Origin: Mesostigma viride
Taxonomy: Eukaryota > Streptophyta > Mesostigmatophyceae > Mesostigmatales > Mesostigmataceae
Direction of reading: 5' to 3'
Length of the DNA: 47,565 nt
Assembly: GCA_009746045.1 (NCBI GenBank)
Contig: RPFO01000026.1
Coordinates: 3,290,676 to 3,338,240, forward strand
The notes under the pieces are model-generated. The model was not told the DNA's origin and did no database searches. It saw only the letters and a list, made by a program, of their open reading frames with translations. Below are positions 20,962-30,624 of this stretch, one piece after another. The position numbers and the translations under genes were made by a program. Position 1 is the first letter of the stretch; the number at the start of each line of letters is the position of its first letter.

Positions 20962-21279
20962 TCAGGCAAGACCACCACGGCTGGCCCCAGGCGCGTCCTG
21001 GTTCTCCTTGTCGCTGTCGTCGTCGCTGTCGCTCACCACAATCAGCTCTGGTACCCTGCTACCTGCTGCGCCGTCGTCGACCCGCTGTCGGCCCGCGATG
21101 ACTGAATCGTCACCGTTGGTAAAGTAGACAGGCGACAACCCGTCGGTGGTACCTCGCGGATTGTACGTTGGCACCTCGTGGTCGCCAAGCGTCTCGTCGC
21201 CTAGCCCAGCGACACCCCCTGCTCCTACCTCAAGGTCACTATCGTACCCAAGAGGTGCAAATTCCTCCCAACGCGTCAC
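20962..21279 (-). CDS. E1 5' ORF, acidic part
   Basis: 105 codons of acidic text, including SDSDDDSDKENQD near the C terminus. It overlaps the preceding ORF in a -1 relation (GTGTGACG). No known domain. It lies in the gag leader of E1. Confidence 0.45.
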   Translation of the reverse strand: MTRWEEFAPLGYDSDLEVGAGGVAGLGDETLGDHEVPTYNPRGTTDGLSPVYFTNGDDSVIAGRQRVDDGAAGSRVPELIVVSDSDDDSDKENQDAPGASRGGLA

Positions 21280-21881
21280 ACGAACGCGAAGGGGCGGGGC
21301 AGTTCCTGAAAAGGAACTCTTACTCGCTCTGGAAACCTGCCGACTCTTGTTGCGCGCGGTCCTCCGGCGATGGCTTCCGCTGTCGCCCCGACCTCTGCAA
21401 GCCGCCTGTGATGCTCCGCTCCGCGTCGTTCACGCCTAACTGGACCCGCTGCAACACCCTCGTCGCCGATGCCGCCTGCGAAAGCACGTGGTACTCCCGC
21501 GCTCGCTACTGTCGGCACAAACTCGTGTCGCCCTGCGCCAGCTGCTTCCGCAACCTCGCCTCGCCTTGCTGCCAACTCCGTCCGCACTCGCTCTGCTACT
21601 GCAGTAATCACCGTCTGGATGCCGACCAACCCGTGAAGCTCCTGCTCAAGGTCGTCGATGCTCCGGTGCTCCGGAATGACGATGGTTTGTACGTGTCGCA
21701 GAATTCGCTCCCAGTCTTCGACCTGGTCGTCGACGAATTGCACGAAGCTGCGATTTACAGGCGGACGATCTGCAAGCAACAAAGATAGATCCCGAACGAC
21801 ACGGCGTAATTCAGGAGAAATCGAACCCCCAGCAGACTGCCGAAACCGGAAATCCTGCTGCCGTTGTTCCTCCTGCACCAT
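21276..21881 (-). CDS. E1 first ORF, unknown
   Basis: The ATG at 21881 lies 93 bases inside the 5' LTR and opens a 201-codon frame. The start is Gln/Arg-rich (MVQEEQRQQDFRFRQ); the middle is probably helical (LADRPPVNRSFVQFVDDQ, DDLEQELHGLVGIQTVI), followed by Ala/Arg/Gly-rich text. I do not recognise it. By position it is the N terminus of gag or an accessory gene. Confidence 0.45.
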   Translation of the reverse strand: MVQEEQRQQDFRFRQSAGGSISPELRRVVRDLSLLLADRPPVNRSFVQFVDDQVEDWERILRHVQTIVIPEHRSIDDLEQELHGLVGIQTVITAVAERVRTELAARRGEVAEAAGAGRHEFVPTVASAGVPRAFAGGIGDEGVAAGPVRRERRGAEHHRRLAEVGATAEAIAGGPRATRVGRFPERVRVPFQELPRPFAFV

Positions 21882-21974
21882 TCACCACCGGACGAGCTCC
21901 TCTCGTCGTCAAAGCTGCACACCGCAACCGGCAACGACCCTCCTGGCCGTTCCGCTGAGACTGGTTGTAATTTG

Positions 21975-22673
21975 AGTTAAACTTTCTTCGCACACGCAAT
22001 GTGAAGGATATGGTTGCAATGCAGCAATGTGTGAATATGGTTGGAAACGGAGCTTTGTTAAATCGGATAATGTTTACAGCGCTCACACACTTGAGGCTTG
22101 TACACGCGCTTGCCAAGTCAAGGCACAACACGTGAGGCGGGCTCGCAAGAGATGCCCATTTGGCACTGGCCTATTGTTTATATACTTGTGCACTGTGCTT
22201 GCTAGTCCTGAGCAGCCTAGGAGGCCTGCTCAGTAATAACACCCCCGGTACAGTATTCACTACCTGTACAGCGCCCAGTTCCTATACAGTAGGTCTGCCA
22301 TACAGGCACAGTGACCACAGCGTACAGTCACCACAGTGATTATTGCATCTGCACCTAGAAGTCCAGGACTAAGCCTGCGGTACCAACAGACCACAGGTTA
22401 AGGTTCCTATTTCCTGCGTACGACGTATTAATCCAATACCGTCGTAGGTACAGCACCTAATTCCTGTCAGCCCAGGAATTACTGTCGACCCCATATGTCG
22501 TCGGCAAATATTCACGTCCGACTTAGAAGAACAGCCGGCTCGCGCTCGCGCGCGACCGGGAAGTCGGAACGCCATAACTTTCTTGATACTTGTCGGAATG
22601 AACTCGTTCCGGTGCCGCTGGAATCGCAGAGATATGCCGAATCAGGATCACGCCAATGCGCTTGGCGTTAACT
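21975..22673 (-). repeat. E1 5' LTR
   Basis: 699 bp copy of 4362-5060, AGTTAA...TTAACT ends. Followed by TCGGG, the right copy of the target duplication (22674-22678). Confidence 0.92.
22177..22184 (-). promoter_or_regulatory. TATA-like box of E1
   Basis: TATATAAA on the minus strand within the upstream LTR; likely core promoter for E1. Confidence 0.5.
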
Positions 22674-22906
22674 TCGGGACCTGCTGGCGTCTGTACCGAT
22701 TTGCGCACCAACTCTGCTGGTCTGAACTGAACTGAACTGAAAAATACTCTAGTCATTGGTCAAATATATACGTCCAGTGGCGTCAGAGGCCACTTACGCG
22801 GTCTCAGAGTGCATATGCTACCTGCTGCCGTCCGACCCGTGTCCGTGTTTTCAGAAGGGGCGAAACGTGCCGTTTCGACCGGTGTACCCCGACAAAAACC
22901 CCGACT

Positions 22907-22956
22907 AATTTAGTCGGGGTAGTTTAGTCGGGGTAGGTTTTTTCAGAAGGGGTCTA
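22907..22956. repeat. right TIR of the outer MITE-like element
   Basis: Inverted match to 4181-4230, with the same CCCCGACTAA motifs in reverse orientation just inside. Confidence 0.75.
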
Positions 22957-23049
22957 CTATAGCCTAACCAGCCTGTAATCGAAACACTGGAGCATACCAG
23001 ATCTGCCCACGTGGGGGTGATGTAGATTTTAGGGGGCGACGAGTACATA

Positions 23050-24075
23050 CAGGCATTCACGCCTTAAGTTGGGTTGGCTTAAGTTGGGTTCACGCCTTAA
23101 GTTGGGTCGCAGTTGGCTGCATGGCGAACCCAACTTAAGGCTGATGGCTGTACTAGGAAAAACCCAACTTAAGGCGTGTAGGGGCTTCTAGCGCGGTGTG
23201 GCACTGATTTTTTACTGCCGCGACTTGAGTTTTTTCCCGCGCCGGTGGTCCGACAGGGTTTCCGCGCCATCCAACACTAAGGATCTATAAAATTCACTGC
23301 ATGTCTTGGTCAGTTGGGCGCTGAAATCAGTCATCATTGTATTATATACATGGGCAAACGGCTTGCTGTTCAAACGCGTTCGTCACATTAGAACCCATCA
23401 TAAATGCGATACAATGAGTGGCCGACAAAACTGATAAGGCCAAATGGAACGCACTGTTTTCGGGCAGCGGAGCAGCGTCCAGCAAAAAGCAGAAACCGGA
23501 GACACCACAGGCGAGAAGGCAGGTGGCAAGGGCAAGCTGTCAAACCAGCAAAAATTGAACGGTTATGGCCTTCTTGTCGTAAGGGTTGCTGCGCTCTCTG
23601 ACATGGCGACATATTTCGCCGGGATCAGCAACGTTGTTGGCATTCACGTGCACTAAACCGTTCACCGTTATTAGACCCGGCAGTCCTGGTGACAGTGGCC
23701 ATGGACGGGATTACTGTTTGAGTCCGGATGCTAGGGAAGACGAGGCTAGAGAGTAAATAGCCACGATTACCGCGCATAGAACGCGCATGCCCTATGCAGC
23801 ACACCAAGTTTTAGCTAGCACGGTGGGGTGCTTCACCTGCCCACAGCCGGTTTGAGGACTTGCATCCAAGTTCCGACCCGAAATACGACTTTGATGGTGA
23901 ATTCTTTAGTGCAGTTCGATCGGCCTTGACGAGAGCTTTCAAAAGACACCCTGAAGTCCTTCAGCAGGGCTGGGGGTCGCAAGTTCTGGTAACGTAACGG
24001 CTTAAGTTGGGTTCACGCCTTAAGTTGGGTTGACCCCAAGAAACCCTCGAACCCAACTTAAGGCGTGAATGGCTG
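23050..24075. mobile_element. TA-flanked TIR element
   Basis: Ends are inverted copies containing ATTCACGCCTTAAGTTGGG, starting CAGGC on the left and CAGCC on the right, each flanked by TA (23048-23049 and 24076-24077). CAG-type ends with a TA duplication suggest a Tc1/mariner-class non-autonomous element. Extra copies of the TTAAGTTGGGTT motif occur in both orientations at 23083-23178 and 24000-24033, so both ends can also fold on themselves. A short plus-strand frame (23444-23656) with GKGKLSNQQKLNG weakly recalls the helix-turn-helix start of pogo-type transposases; I do not call it a gene. Confidence 0.65.
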
Positions 24076-24102
24076 TAGTGCGACGTTTTATCGTGTGGCC
24101 AG

Positions 24103-24842
24103 AGGAGGGGTGGCATGCCCGGGCAAAATTTCCTGGAACCGCGGTACCAGAGAGGGTTGTCCCAGGGGCTGACGGTGGTGGATTTTCGCGGGGCCCGTGG
24201 TTAACCGCGGGGTTTGAGGGTCAAAAACTTGCCGGTGGCGGTTCGTGGGCCCTGGGTGATCAGAACCGTGGTTTACTACATGCCAGTAGAAATCTGACAC
24301 GTGTAATATGTTAGACTAGGGCTGTACGTCACGCCGGGTTGGCTCAGGACCGTGGTAGCCTACGGACCAGTAGAAGTATGCCACGTGGATAATGTTGTAG
24401 GTACTGTACCTGTGCCTGCCACGTGGCTTTTCCTGGCCGCCACGTGCGAAGTCACTTGAACCATCAGGCGCATGCCACGTCATCATGTGCATCATGTGTG
24501 CGTCAGGTGTGTGCATCATGTGGGTTTGTTTTGAGGGCTGTTGCCACGTGGCAGAATAATGGAGTACGGAGAGAGAATAATAGTAGTAGAATGTTCAGTT
24601 TAGTGGGTAGTAGGAATAGTTACCGCAAATAGGAGTCCGAGGGGGTAACCATGGTACCGGCTCTCGGGCTTGCCGGCAGCGGCCGGCGGGTACCATGGTC
24701 CTGGACGCTACCGTGGTACCAGCAGCGTTGGGTGCCGGTTGCGGTCCACGCGTCACGGTTGGACCGCGGGCCCGGCCTTTTTTGTAGTCCGGCGGTGGTG
24801 GTTTTTGTGACCGCGGACCCTTGGCTGGATGCCACCCCTCCT
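24103..24842. mobile_element. ~740 bp TIR element, copy M1
   Basis: Terminal inverted repeats AGGAGGGGTGGCAT / ATGCCACCCCTCCT and an exact 8 bp target duplication GTGGCCAG at 24095-24102 and 24843-24850. No coding capacity. The interior has several CACGTG-type G-boxes and CATCATGTG motifs. Superfamily unknown: 8 bp duplications fit hAT, P or Merlin, but the ends are not CAG-like. Confidence 0.85.
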
Positions 24843-24893
24843 GTGGCCAGCCAAGTGGGCCCGTCGTCACGTGAGCGGATGACATCCTGTAAG

Positions 24894-25637
24894 AGGAGGG
24901 GTGGCATGCCCGGGCAAAATTTCCTGGAACCGCGGTACCAGAGAGGGTTGTCCCAGGGGCTGACGGTGGTGGATTTTCGCGGGGCCCATGGTTAACCGCG
25001 GGGTTTGAGGGTCAAAAACTTGCCGGTGGCGGTTCGTGGGCCCTGGGTGATCAGAACCGTCTTTTACTACATGCCAGTAGAAATCTGCCACGTGTAATAT
25101 GTTAGACTAGGGCCGCTGTACGTCACGCCGGGTTCAGTGGCTCAGGACCGTGGTAGCCTATGGACCAGTAGAAGTATGCCACGTGGATAATGTTGTAGGT
25201 ACTGTACCTGTGCCTGCCACGTGGCTTTTCCTGGCCGCCACGTGCGAAGTCACTTGAACCATCAGGCGCATGCCACGTCATCATGTGCATCATGTGTGCG
25301 TCAGGTGTGTGCATCATGTGGGTTTGTTTTGAGGGCTGTTGCCACGTGGCAGAATAATGGAGTACGGAGAGAGAATAATAGTAGTAGAATGTTCAGTTTA
25401 GTGGGTAGTGGGGATAGTTACCGCAAATAGGAGTCCGAGGGGGTAACCATGGTACCGGCTCTCGGGCTTGCCGGCGGCGGCCGGCGGGTACCATGGTCCT
25501 GGACGCTACCGTGGTACCAGCAGCGTTGAGTGCCGGTTGCGGTCCACGCGTCACGGTTGGACCGCGGGCCCGGCCTTTTTTGTCCGGCGGTGGTGGTTTT
25601 TGTGACCGCGGACCCTTGGCTGGATGCCACCCCTCCT
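24894..25637. mobile_element. ~740 bp TIR element, copy M2
   Basis: Near-identical to M1 and in the same orientation, 51 bases downstream. Left target duplication CCTGTAAG is at 24886-24893. The matching right copy is at 32143-32150, displaced by the foldback element that inserted at M2's right edge. M1 and M2 have different target duplications, so they are two insertions and not a tandem duplication. Confidence 0.87.
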
Positions 25638-25640
25638 CCT

Positions 25641-26384
25641 GGGGATTTCTTATTCCGGCGCCCAATGGCCTCCAGGACAGGCGCGCCGCGCCAGACTCGC
25701 CCGCGTTTGGGCTTTGGGCGTCTTGGAATTTGGCTTTGGGCGTCTTGGAAGTTGGCTTTGGGCGTTTGCTCTTTTGGCAGATTTCTACACTACACTGGTA
25801 CTACGTAAAAAAGCACAGACTGGTGCGGCGTAACATTTTTAAACTTGGTAAAATTACCGCCGCACAGCCAGCCAGAACTGGACAAGGTGATGGCCGCAAG
25901 TAGTCGTTGCTGGGCTATCGTATTTGTAGCATGGGGCGTTTCACCGAGTCTACGGTTAGCATGATGGGGAGGATTCCTAACCTTCATTATGTGGGTTAAG
26001 TAGGGGTGCTCATAGTGGCCGGTTTCCCTCGCTTCCTTGTAAACCAGGCTCTGCGTCAAGATCACAGACGACCGGGTAAGTAGTTGTTCCAGTCTGTTCT
26101 AGTTTGTATGACGCCTGCTATTAGGCGTTCTTGTTATTGTCGTTCATCATCGCCGTGATCGTCGTGGCCAGCAGCGTGTTTTTTTTACATACCGGATGGT
26201 GTCGACTTGTTTATTGATAGCGCATCACATTGGTGAATATCGCTGCATGGAGGAATATCGGCTACAACCCGCGGGAAAGTGCTGGCTCCAATGTTCATTT
26301 TGTATGCAGGATGACGGCACTGCCAAGCCGGAGACGAATATGACGCTCGTTATAATGCCAGTCATTCAGACCGACTGCGCGACT
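25641..26384. repeat. outer unique part of the left arm
   Basis: Inverted match to 31393-32138. Includes a triple GGGCGTCTTGGAATTTGGCT-like repeat at 25725-25770. A 91-codon frame on the minus strand (25790-26065) recurs at 31714-31989 because the arms are copies; it has no known domain. Confidence 0.85.
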
Positions 26385-27375
26385 GGTTGTGGGATACACG
26401 TTCCTGGTTGTGGGATACACGTTCCTGGTTGTGGGAAACACGTTCCTGGTTGTGGGATACACGTTCCTGGTTGTGGGAAACACGTTCCTGGTTGTGGGAG
26501 ACACGTTCTTGGTTGTGGGATACTTGTTCCTGGTTGTGGGAAACACGTTCCTGGTTGTGGGAAACACGTTCCTGGTTGTGGGAAACACGTTCCTGGTTGT
26601 GGGATACTTGTTCCTGGTTGTGGGAAACACGTTCCTGGTTGTGGGAAACACGTTCCTGGTTGTGGGAAACACGTTCCTGGTTGTGGGATACTTGTTCCTG
26701 GTTGTGGGAAACACGTTCCTGGTTGTGGGATACACGTTCCTGGTTGTGGGAAACACGTTCCTGGTTGTGGGAAACATGTTCCTGGTTGTGGGATACTTGT
26801 TCCTGGTTGTGGGAAACACGTTCCTGGTCGTGGGAAACACGTTCCTCGTTGTGGGAAACACGTTCCTGGTTGTGGGATACTTGTTCCTGGTTGTGGGAAA
26901 CACGTTCCTGGTTGTGGGATACACGTTCCTGGTTGTGGGAAACACGTTCCTGGTTGTGGGATACTTGTCCCTGGTCGTGGGAAACACGTTCCTGGTTGTG
27001 GGAAACACGTTCCTGGTTGTGGGAAACACGTTCCTGGTTGTGGGATACTTGTCCCTGGTTGTGGGAAACACGTTCCTGGTTGTGGGAAACACGTTCCTGG
27101 TTGTGGGATACTTGTCCCTGGTTGTGGGAAACACGTTCCTGGTTGTGGGAAACACGTTCGTGGTTGTGGGAAACACGTTCCTGGTTGTGGGATACTTGTT
27201 CCTGGTTGTGGGAAACACGTTCCTGGTTGTGGGATACTTGTTCCTGGTTGTGGGAAACACGTTCCTGGTTGTGGGATACACGTTCCTGGTTGTGGGATAG
27301 TCGTTCCTGCTTGTGGGATACACGTTCCTGGTTGTGGGAAACACGTTCCTGGTTGTGGGATAGTCGAGCGTAGTT
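26385..27375. repeat. 21 bp satellite array, left arm
   Basis: About 47 units of GTTCCTGGTTGTGGGAAACAC and its variants (GGGATACAC and GGGATACTTG forms). As 21 is a multiple of three and the unit has no stop in most frames, about 1 kb stays open in five frames. The plus-strand frame from 26196 continues into it as a seven-residue GCGKHVP repeat. I treat these open frames as by-products of the repeat. Confidence 0.9.
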
Positions 27376-28790
27376 GTGGGATGTGTTCCTGGTCCAAATA
27401 TAAAGGGGCACGGGAATAAGCGATAGCAGAGGGGGCTCGGGAATAACGTTAGCAGAGGGGCACGGGCACTAACGTTAGCAGAGGGGGTTGACACTATACG
27501 TACCAACTTGATTATTTGGGTGGTTATGCCCTTTCATACGGCTTCACGATGCATGGCTTTACATTTCCCTTCCTTATTTAAGTGAATGATATGGGGAGAC
27601 ATGCTGTAGGACTTGGCGCAAGTGCTTTGCCTGAGCAAGGTGTGACAATTAATTCACCGCTATAAATGTGAATGGACCAAGTTCGTCGAAACGGGGAAAT
27701 AACGTTACTTGATACTAGATTTAGGGAGGTCCTGTGTTCGTAACTTGCTGGTAGCTACTGTGGTTTCTCATTTTCGGTGTTGTCCGTGGAATCTCATATT
27801 TGGGCAGCTAGTAGCCCCATGCACGTTGAGCGCTTACTGATGTAACAGTATTTTCTGACAGTGTGTATACTGTTACATCCAAGTGGACGTGAACTTGGAG
27901 TTCAACGTTCAGTGTAAATGGCTGAGTCTTTTGTACGGCCAAAGTGTAATGATTCCTGGCCTGACTTGACTTTTGGGGACTTATATGCAGAGTGCCCTTT
28001 TGATGGTCCTTTGTGTTGGGCCCTGGACGGTACGGGACAGTACCTTGGAATCTATGTGTAATCTGACTGATGTCAGTTAGTATCTTTCGTAAGTTAGGGG
28101 TGTAAAGCATATATAGAGAGAACCTTACCGGTTCATCTGTGTTCTGATTGGCTAAGACCTGTAGGATTGCGTTGGACTCCTCTGTGTCGGCGGGAACATA
28201 AGCTTTGCCTGTTTGTCACCATAGCCATCAGGCGGATACCCCCAATTATGTGAAGTTATTTCTAATAACCAAACATGCTCACTTCAGGCCCTGTTATTGG
28301 ACAGCCATATCCGATAGACAGGAAGTCTTGTGTCTGTATGAACAAGCAGAGAGACGCCCGACCAAAAGGGGACCACCGCTCTCTATCGCGTAAGTACCGT
28401 CTCGTAGGAATGGCCTCTAGACGGGAAACGACCACCCTCTACGATTCCTGGAGAGTGCTAGGAATCTCCCCTGTCTCTTGGGGTTTGATAAGTCCGTTCT
28501 GTCTTTAATGACAGGAGGTAAAAGATCTGTGCATTTAGTGGAGCAGAGGCCACCATTTTATTCTGTTACAACTGACAACAATACAAGATTTAGACGCGTA
28601 GGGGGGCAAGAATCAATTGTGCGTCGGCACGGTAGCTTGCATCATTCACGATTTGTGCGTTTTAATCGAAGGGCATCTACTTAGTTCGGCAGAGCAACGG
28701 GGGTTGTTTAGTTAGTAGTTAGTTAGTACTTACTTAGTTAAAATAGTTAGTCAGTTAGTTAGCTAGTGAGCTAGTTAGAACTTGATAGGT
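27376..28790. other. interior of foldback element, left half
   Basis: 27420-27487 holds inverted copies of the TAACGTTAGCAGAGGGG repeat found at the right. The rest, to 28660, has unrecognised short frames only (for example minus 27808-28110). 28690-28800 is rich in TTAGTTAG and TAGGTAGG simple repeats. Confidence 0.5.
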
Positions 28791-28808
28791 AGGTCAGGTA
28801 GGTGGGTA

Positions 28809-29003
28809 ATTAATTAATTAATTAATTAGACTCGTGCTCCCGTTGGGGAGTCACGGAGCCCGAACTGCCTTTCATCCCTTAGTTTGCACAACAGGAAGGA
28901 AGGTCAGAGACCCCCTTTCTCCTTCATGCTAGAGGCATGCCACAGCTGCGTGACTCCCAAACGGGAGCACGAGTCTAATTAATTAATTAATTAATTAATT
29001 AAT
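28809..29003. mobile_element. small inverted-repeat element between ATTA tracts
   Basis: GACTCGTGCTCCCGTT...AGTCACG at 28829-28855 is the near-complement of 28949-28975. Both sides are flanked by (TTAA)n-like tracts. At about 147 bp it is a MITE-sized palindrome; the AT tracts hide any target duplication. Confidence 0.6.
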
Positions 29004-29215
29004 GCCACAGCTGCAATCGGACACGCTAAACGATCCTGCAAGATCTGTGGGTGCAATGAGACCCATGTGAGCTTATCATAACAAGGAGCGTGGGCAAGTA
29101 ATGTGAGCATAGCCAAGACGTAGCATCATTGGATGTACAAGGAAATATTTAATAGCTCTATCTTGATGTGCGTGTAGGAATAACTGCATGGAGGAATAAC
29201 GGCAAACATGTGAAG

Positions 29216-29375
29216 GAACAAGTATCCCACAACCAGGAACGTGCATCCCACAACCAGGAACGAGTATCCCACAAGCAGGAACGTGTTTCCCACCACCAGG
29301 AACAAGTATCCCACAACCAGGAACGACTATCCCACAACTAGGAACGTGTATCCCACAACCAGGAACAAGTATCCT
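29216..29375. repeat. short 21 bp satellite array in inverted orientation
   Basis: About seven units of the CCCACAACCAGGAACG satellite, complementary to the left-arm array and in the same orientation as the right arm. Confidence 0.8.
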
Positions 29376-29379
29376 CTGC

Positions 29380-29825
29380 CGGCAGTGCCACCCCATGCAA
29401 GACCCCACAAGCCGTCCTTGCATAAAGGGGACATGCAGTCATCACAAGGAGTGGTAACTGCCGGCAGTGCCACCCCATGCAAGAACACACAAGCCGGGGA
29501 CATGCAGTCATCACAAGGAGTGGTGACTGCCGGCAATGCCACCCCATGCAAGAACACACAAGCCGGGGACATGCAGTCATCACAAGGAGTGGTGACTGCC
29601 GGCAGTGCCACGCCATGCAAGACCCCACAAGCCGTCCTTGCGTCAAGGGGACATGCAGTCATCACAAGGAGTGGTAACTGCCGGCAGTGCCACCCCATGC
29701 AAGAACACACAAGCCGGGGACATGCAGTCATCACAAGGAGTGGTAACTGCCGGCAGTGCTACCCCATGCCAGAGCCCACAAGCCATCCATGCAATCATCA
29801 CAGGGAGTGGTAACTGCCGGCAGTG
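29380..29825. repeat. ~66 bp satellite, about six units
   Basis: Units contain ACATGCAGTCATCACAAGGA and GGTAACTGCCGGCAGTGCC, in two length classes depending on whether a CGTCCTTGC insert is present. Confidence 0.85.
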
Positions 29826-30605
29826 CGTGGCCCTAACGTTAATTCCCACACCCCCTCTGCTAACGTTAGTGCCCAGCCCCCTCTGCAAACGTTAGTGCCC
29901 CCCCCTCCTTTGCTAACATTAGTTCCCACACCCCTCTGCTAACGTAAGTGCCCTCCCCCCCCTGCTATCGTTAATGCCCACCCCCCTTCACTAACGTTAT
30001 TACCTAGCCCCCTCTGCTAACGTTAGTGCCCGCGCCCCTTTACTAACGTTAGTGCTCGTGCCCCTCTGCTAACGTTAGTGCCCCCCCCCTCTACTATAAT
30101 TATTTCCCCCCTCTGCTGATAAACTTTAATTCCCACACCCCCTCTGCTATCGTTAGTGCCCGTGCCCCTTTACTAACGTTAGTGCCCATCCCCCTCTACT
30201 AACGTTAGTGCTCGTGCCCCTCTGCTAACGTTAGTGCCCCCCCCTCTACTATAATTATTTCCCCCCTATGCTAATAAACTTTAATTCCCACACCCCCTCT
30301 GCTATCGTTAGTGCCCGTGCCCCTTTACTAACGTTAGTGCCCGGCCCCCTCTGCTAATGTTAGTGCCCGCGCCCCTTTACTAACGTTAGTGCCCAGCCCC
30401 CTCTGCTATCGTTAGTGCCCGTGCCCCTTTACTAACGATAGTGCCCAGCCCCCTCTGCTAACGTTAGTGCCCGTGCCCCTTTACTAACGTTAGTGCCCAG
30501 CCCCCTCTGCTAACGTTAGTGCCCGTGCCCCTTCACTAACGTTAGTGCCCGTGCCCCTCTGCTAACGTTATTCCCGAGCCCCCTCTGCTATCGCTAATTC
30601 CCGTG
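29826..30605. repeat. ~29 bp satellite with TAACGTTA core
   Basis: More than twenty units of CCCCTCTGCTAACGTTAGTG with C-rich linkers (GCCCGTGCC, GCCCAGCC). Every unit has a TAACGTTA palindrome or a close variant (TATCGTTA). Confidence 0.85.
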
Positions 30606-30624
30606 CCCCTTTATATTTGGACCA

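Larger units (their letters stand above)
4362..22673 (-). mobile_element. LTR retrotransposon E1 (copia-like, atypical domain order)
   Basis: Two 699 bp direct repeats (4362-5060 and 21975-22673) flank minus-strand gag and pol. The 5 bp target duplication TCGGG is at 4357-4361 and 22674-22678. E1 spans 18.3 kb; subtracting nested E2 and the hAT-type insertion leaves about 8.8 kb. On the minus strand the order is: 5' LTR, N-terminal ORFs, gag (interrupted), zinc knuckle, in-frame UGA, integrase, retropepsin-like protease, reverse transcriptase, RNase H, polypurine tract, 3' LTR. The LTRs look identical by eye over several hundred bases, implying a fairly recent insertion, although gag has since been disrupted twice. 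Confidence 0.92.
4181..22956. mobile_element. TIR element split by retrotransposon E1
   Basis: The left end 4181-4230 and right end 22907-22956 are inverted copies about 50 bp long. The outer TAGACCCCTTCTGAA matches exactly, followed by seven divergent bases and a largely matching ACCCCGACTA-containing block. Without E1 the element is about 459 bp and has no coding capacity, so it is a MITE-like element. Many CCCCGACTAA motifs fill both ends in both orientations. Flanking target duplication is ambiguous: either TA outside GACCCC, or ACT outside AGACCCC (4179-4181 and 22956-22958). The left edge reads CACTA but the right edge does not mirror it, so a CACTA assignment is not supported. Confidence 0.7.

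Noticed and set aside
21950-21974. tRNA primer-binding site of E1
   Set aside because: The bases inside the 5' LTR do not start with TGG or show a tRNA 3'-end complement that I can recognise; the same holds for E2.
23444-23656. pogo-type transposase exon
   Set aside because: Only a short stretch loosely recalls a helix-turn-helix; no DDE region or consistent frame follows.
24069-25665. Tandem segmental duplication of ~790 bp
   Set aside because: Each copy has its own TIRs and a different exact 8 bp target duplication, so these are two transposon insertions.
26295-27506. Repeat proteins of 300-400 residues on both strands in the satellite arms
   Set aside because: A 21 bp unit without stops stays open in five frames; the unrelated translations on both strands show it is a property of the repeat.
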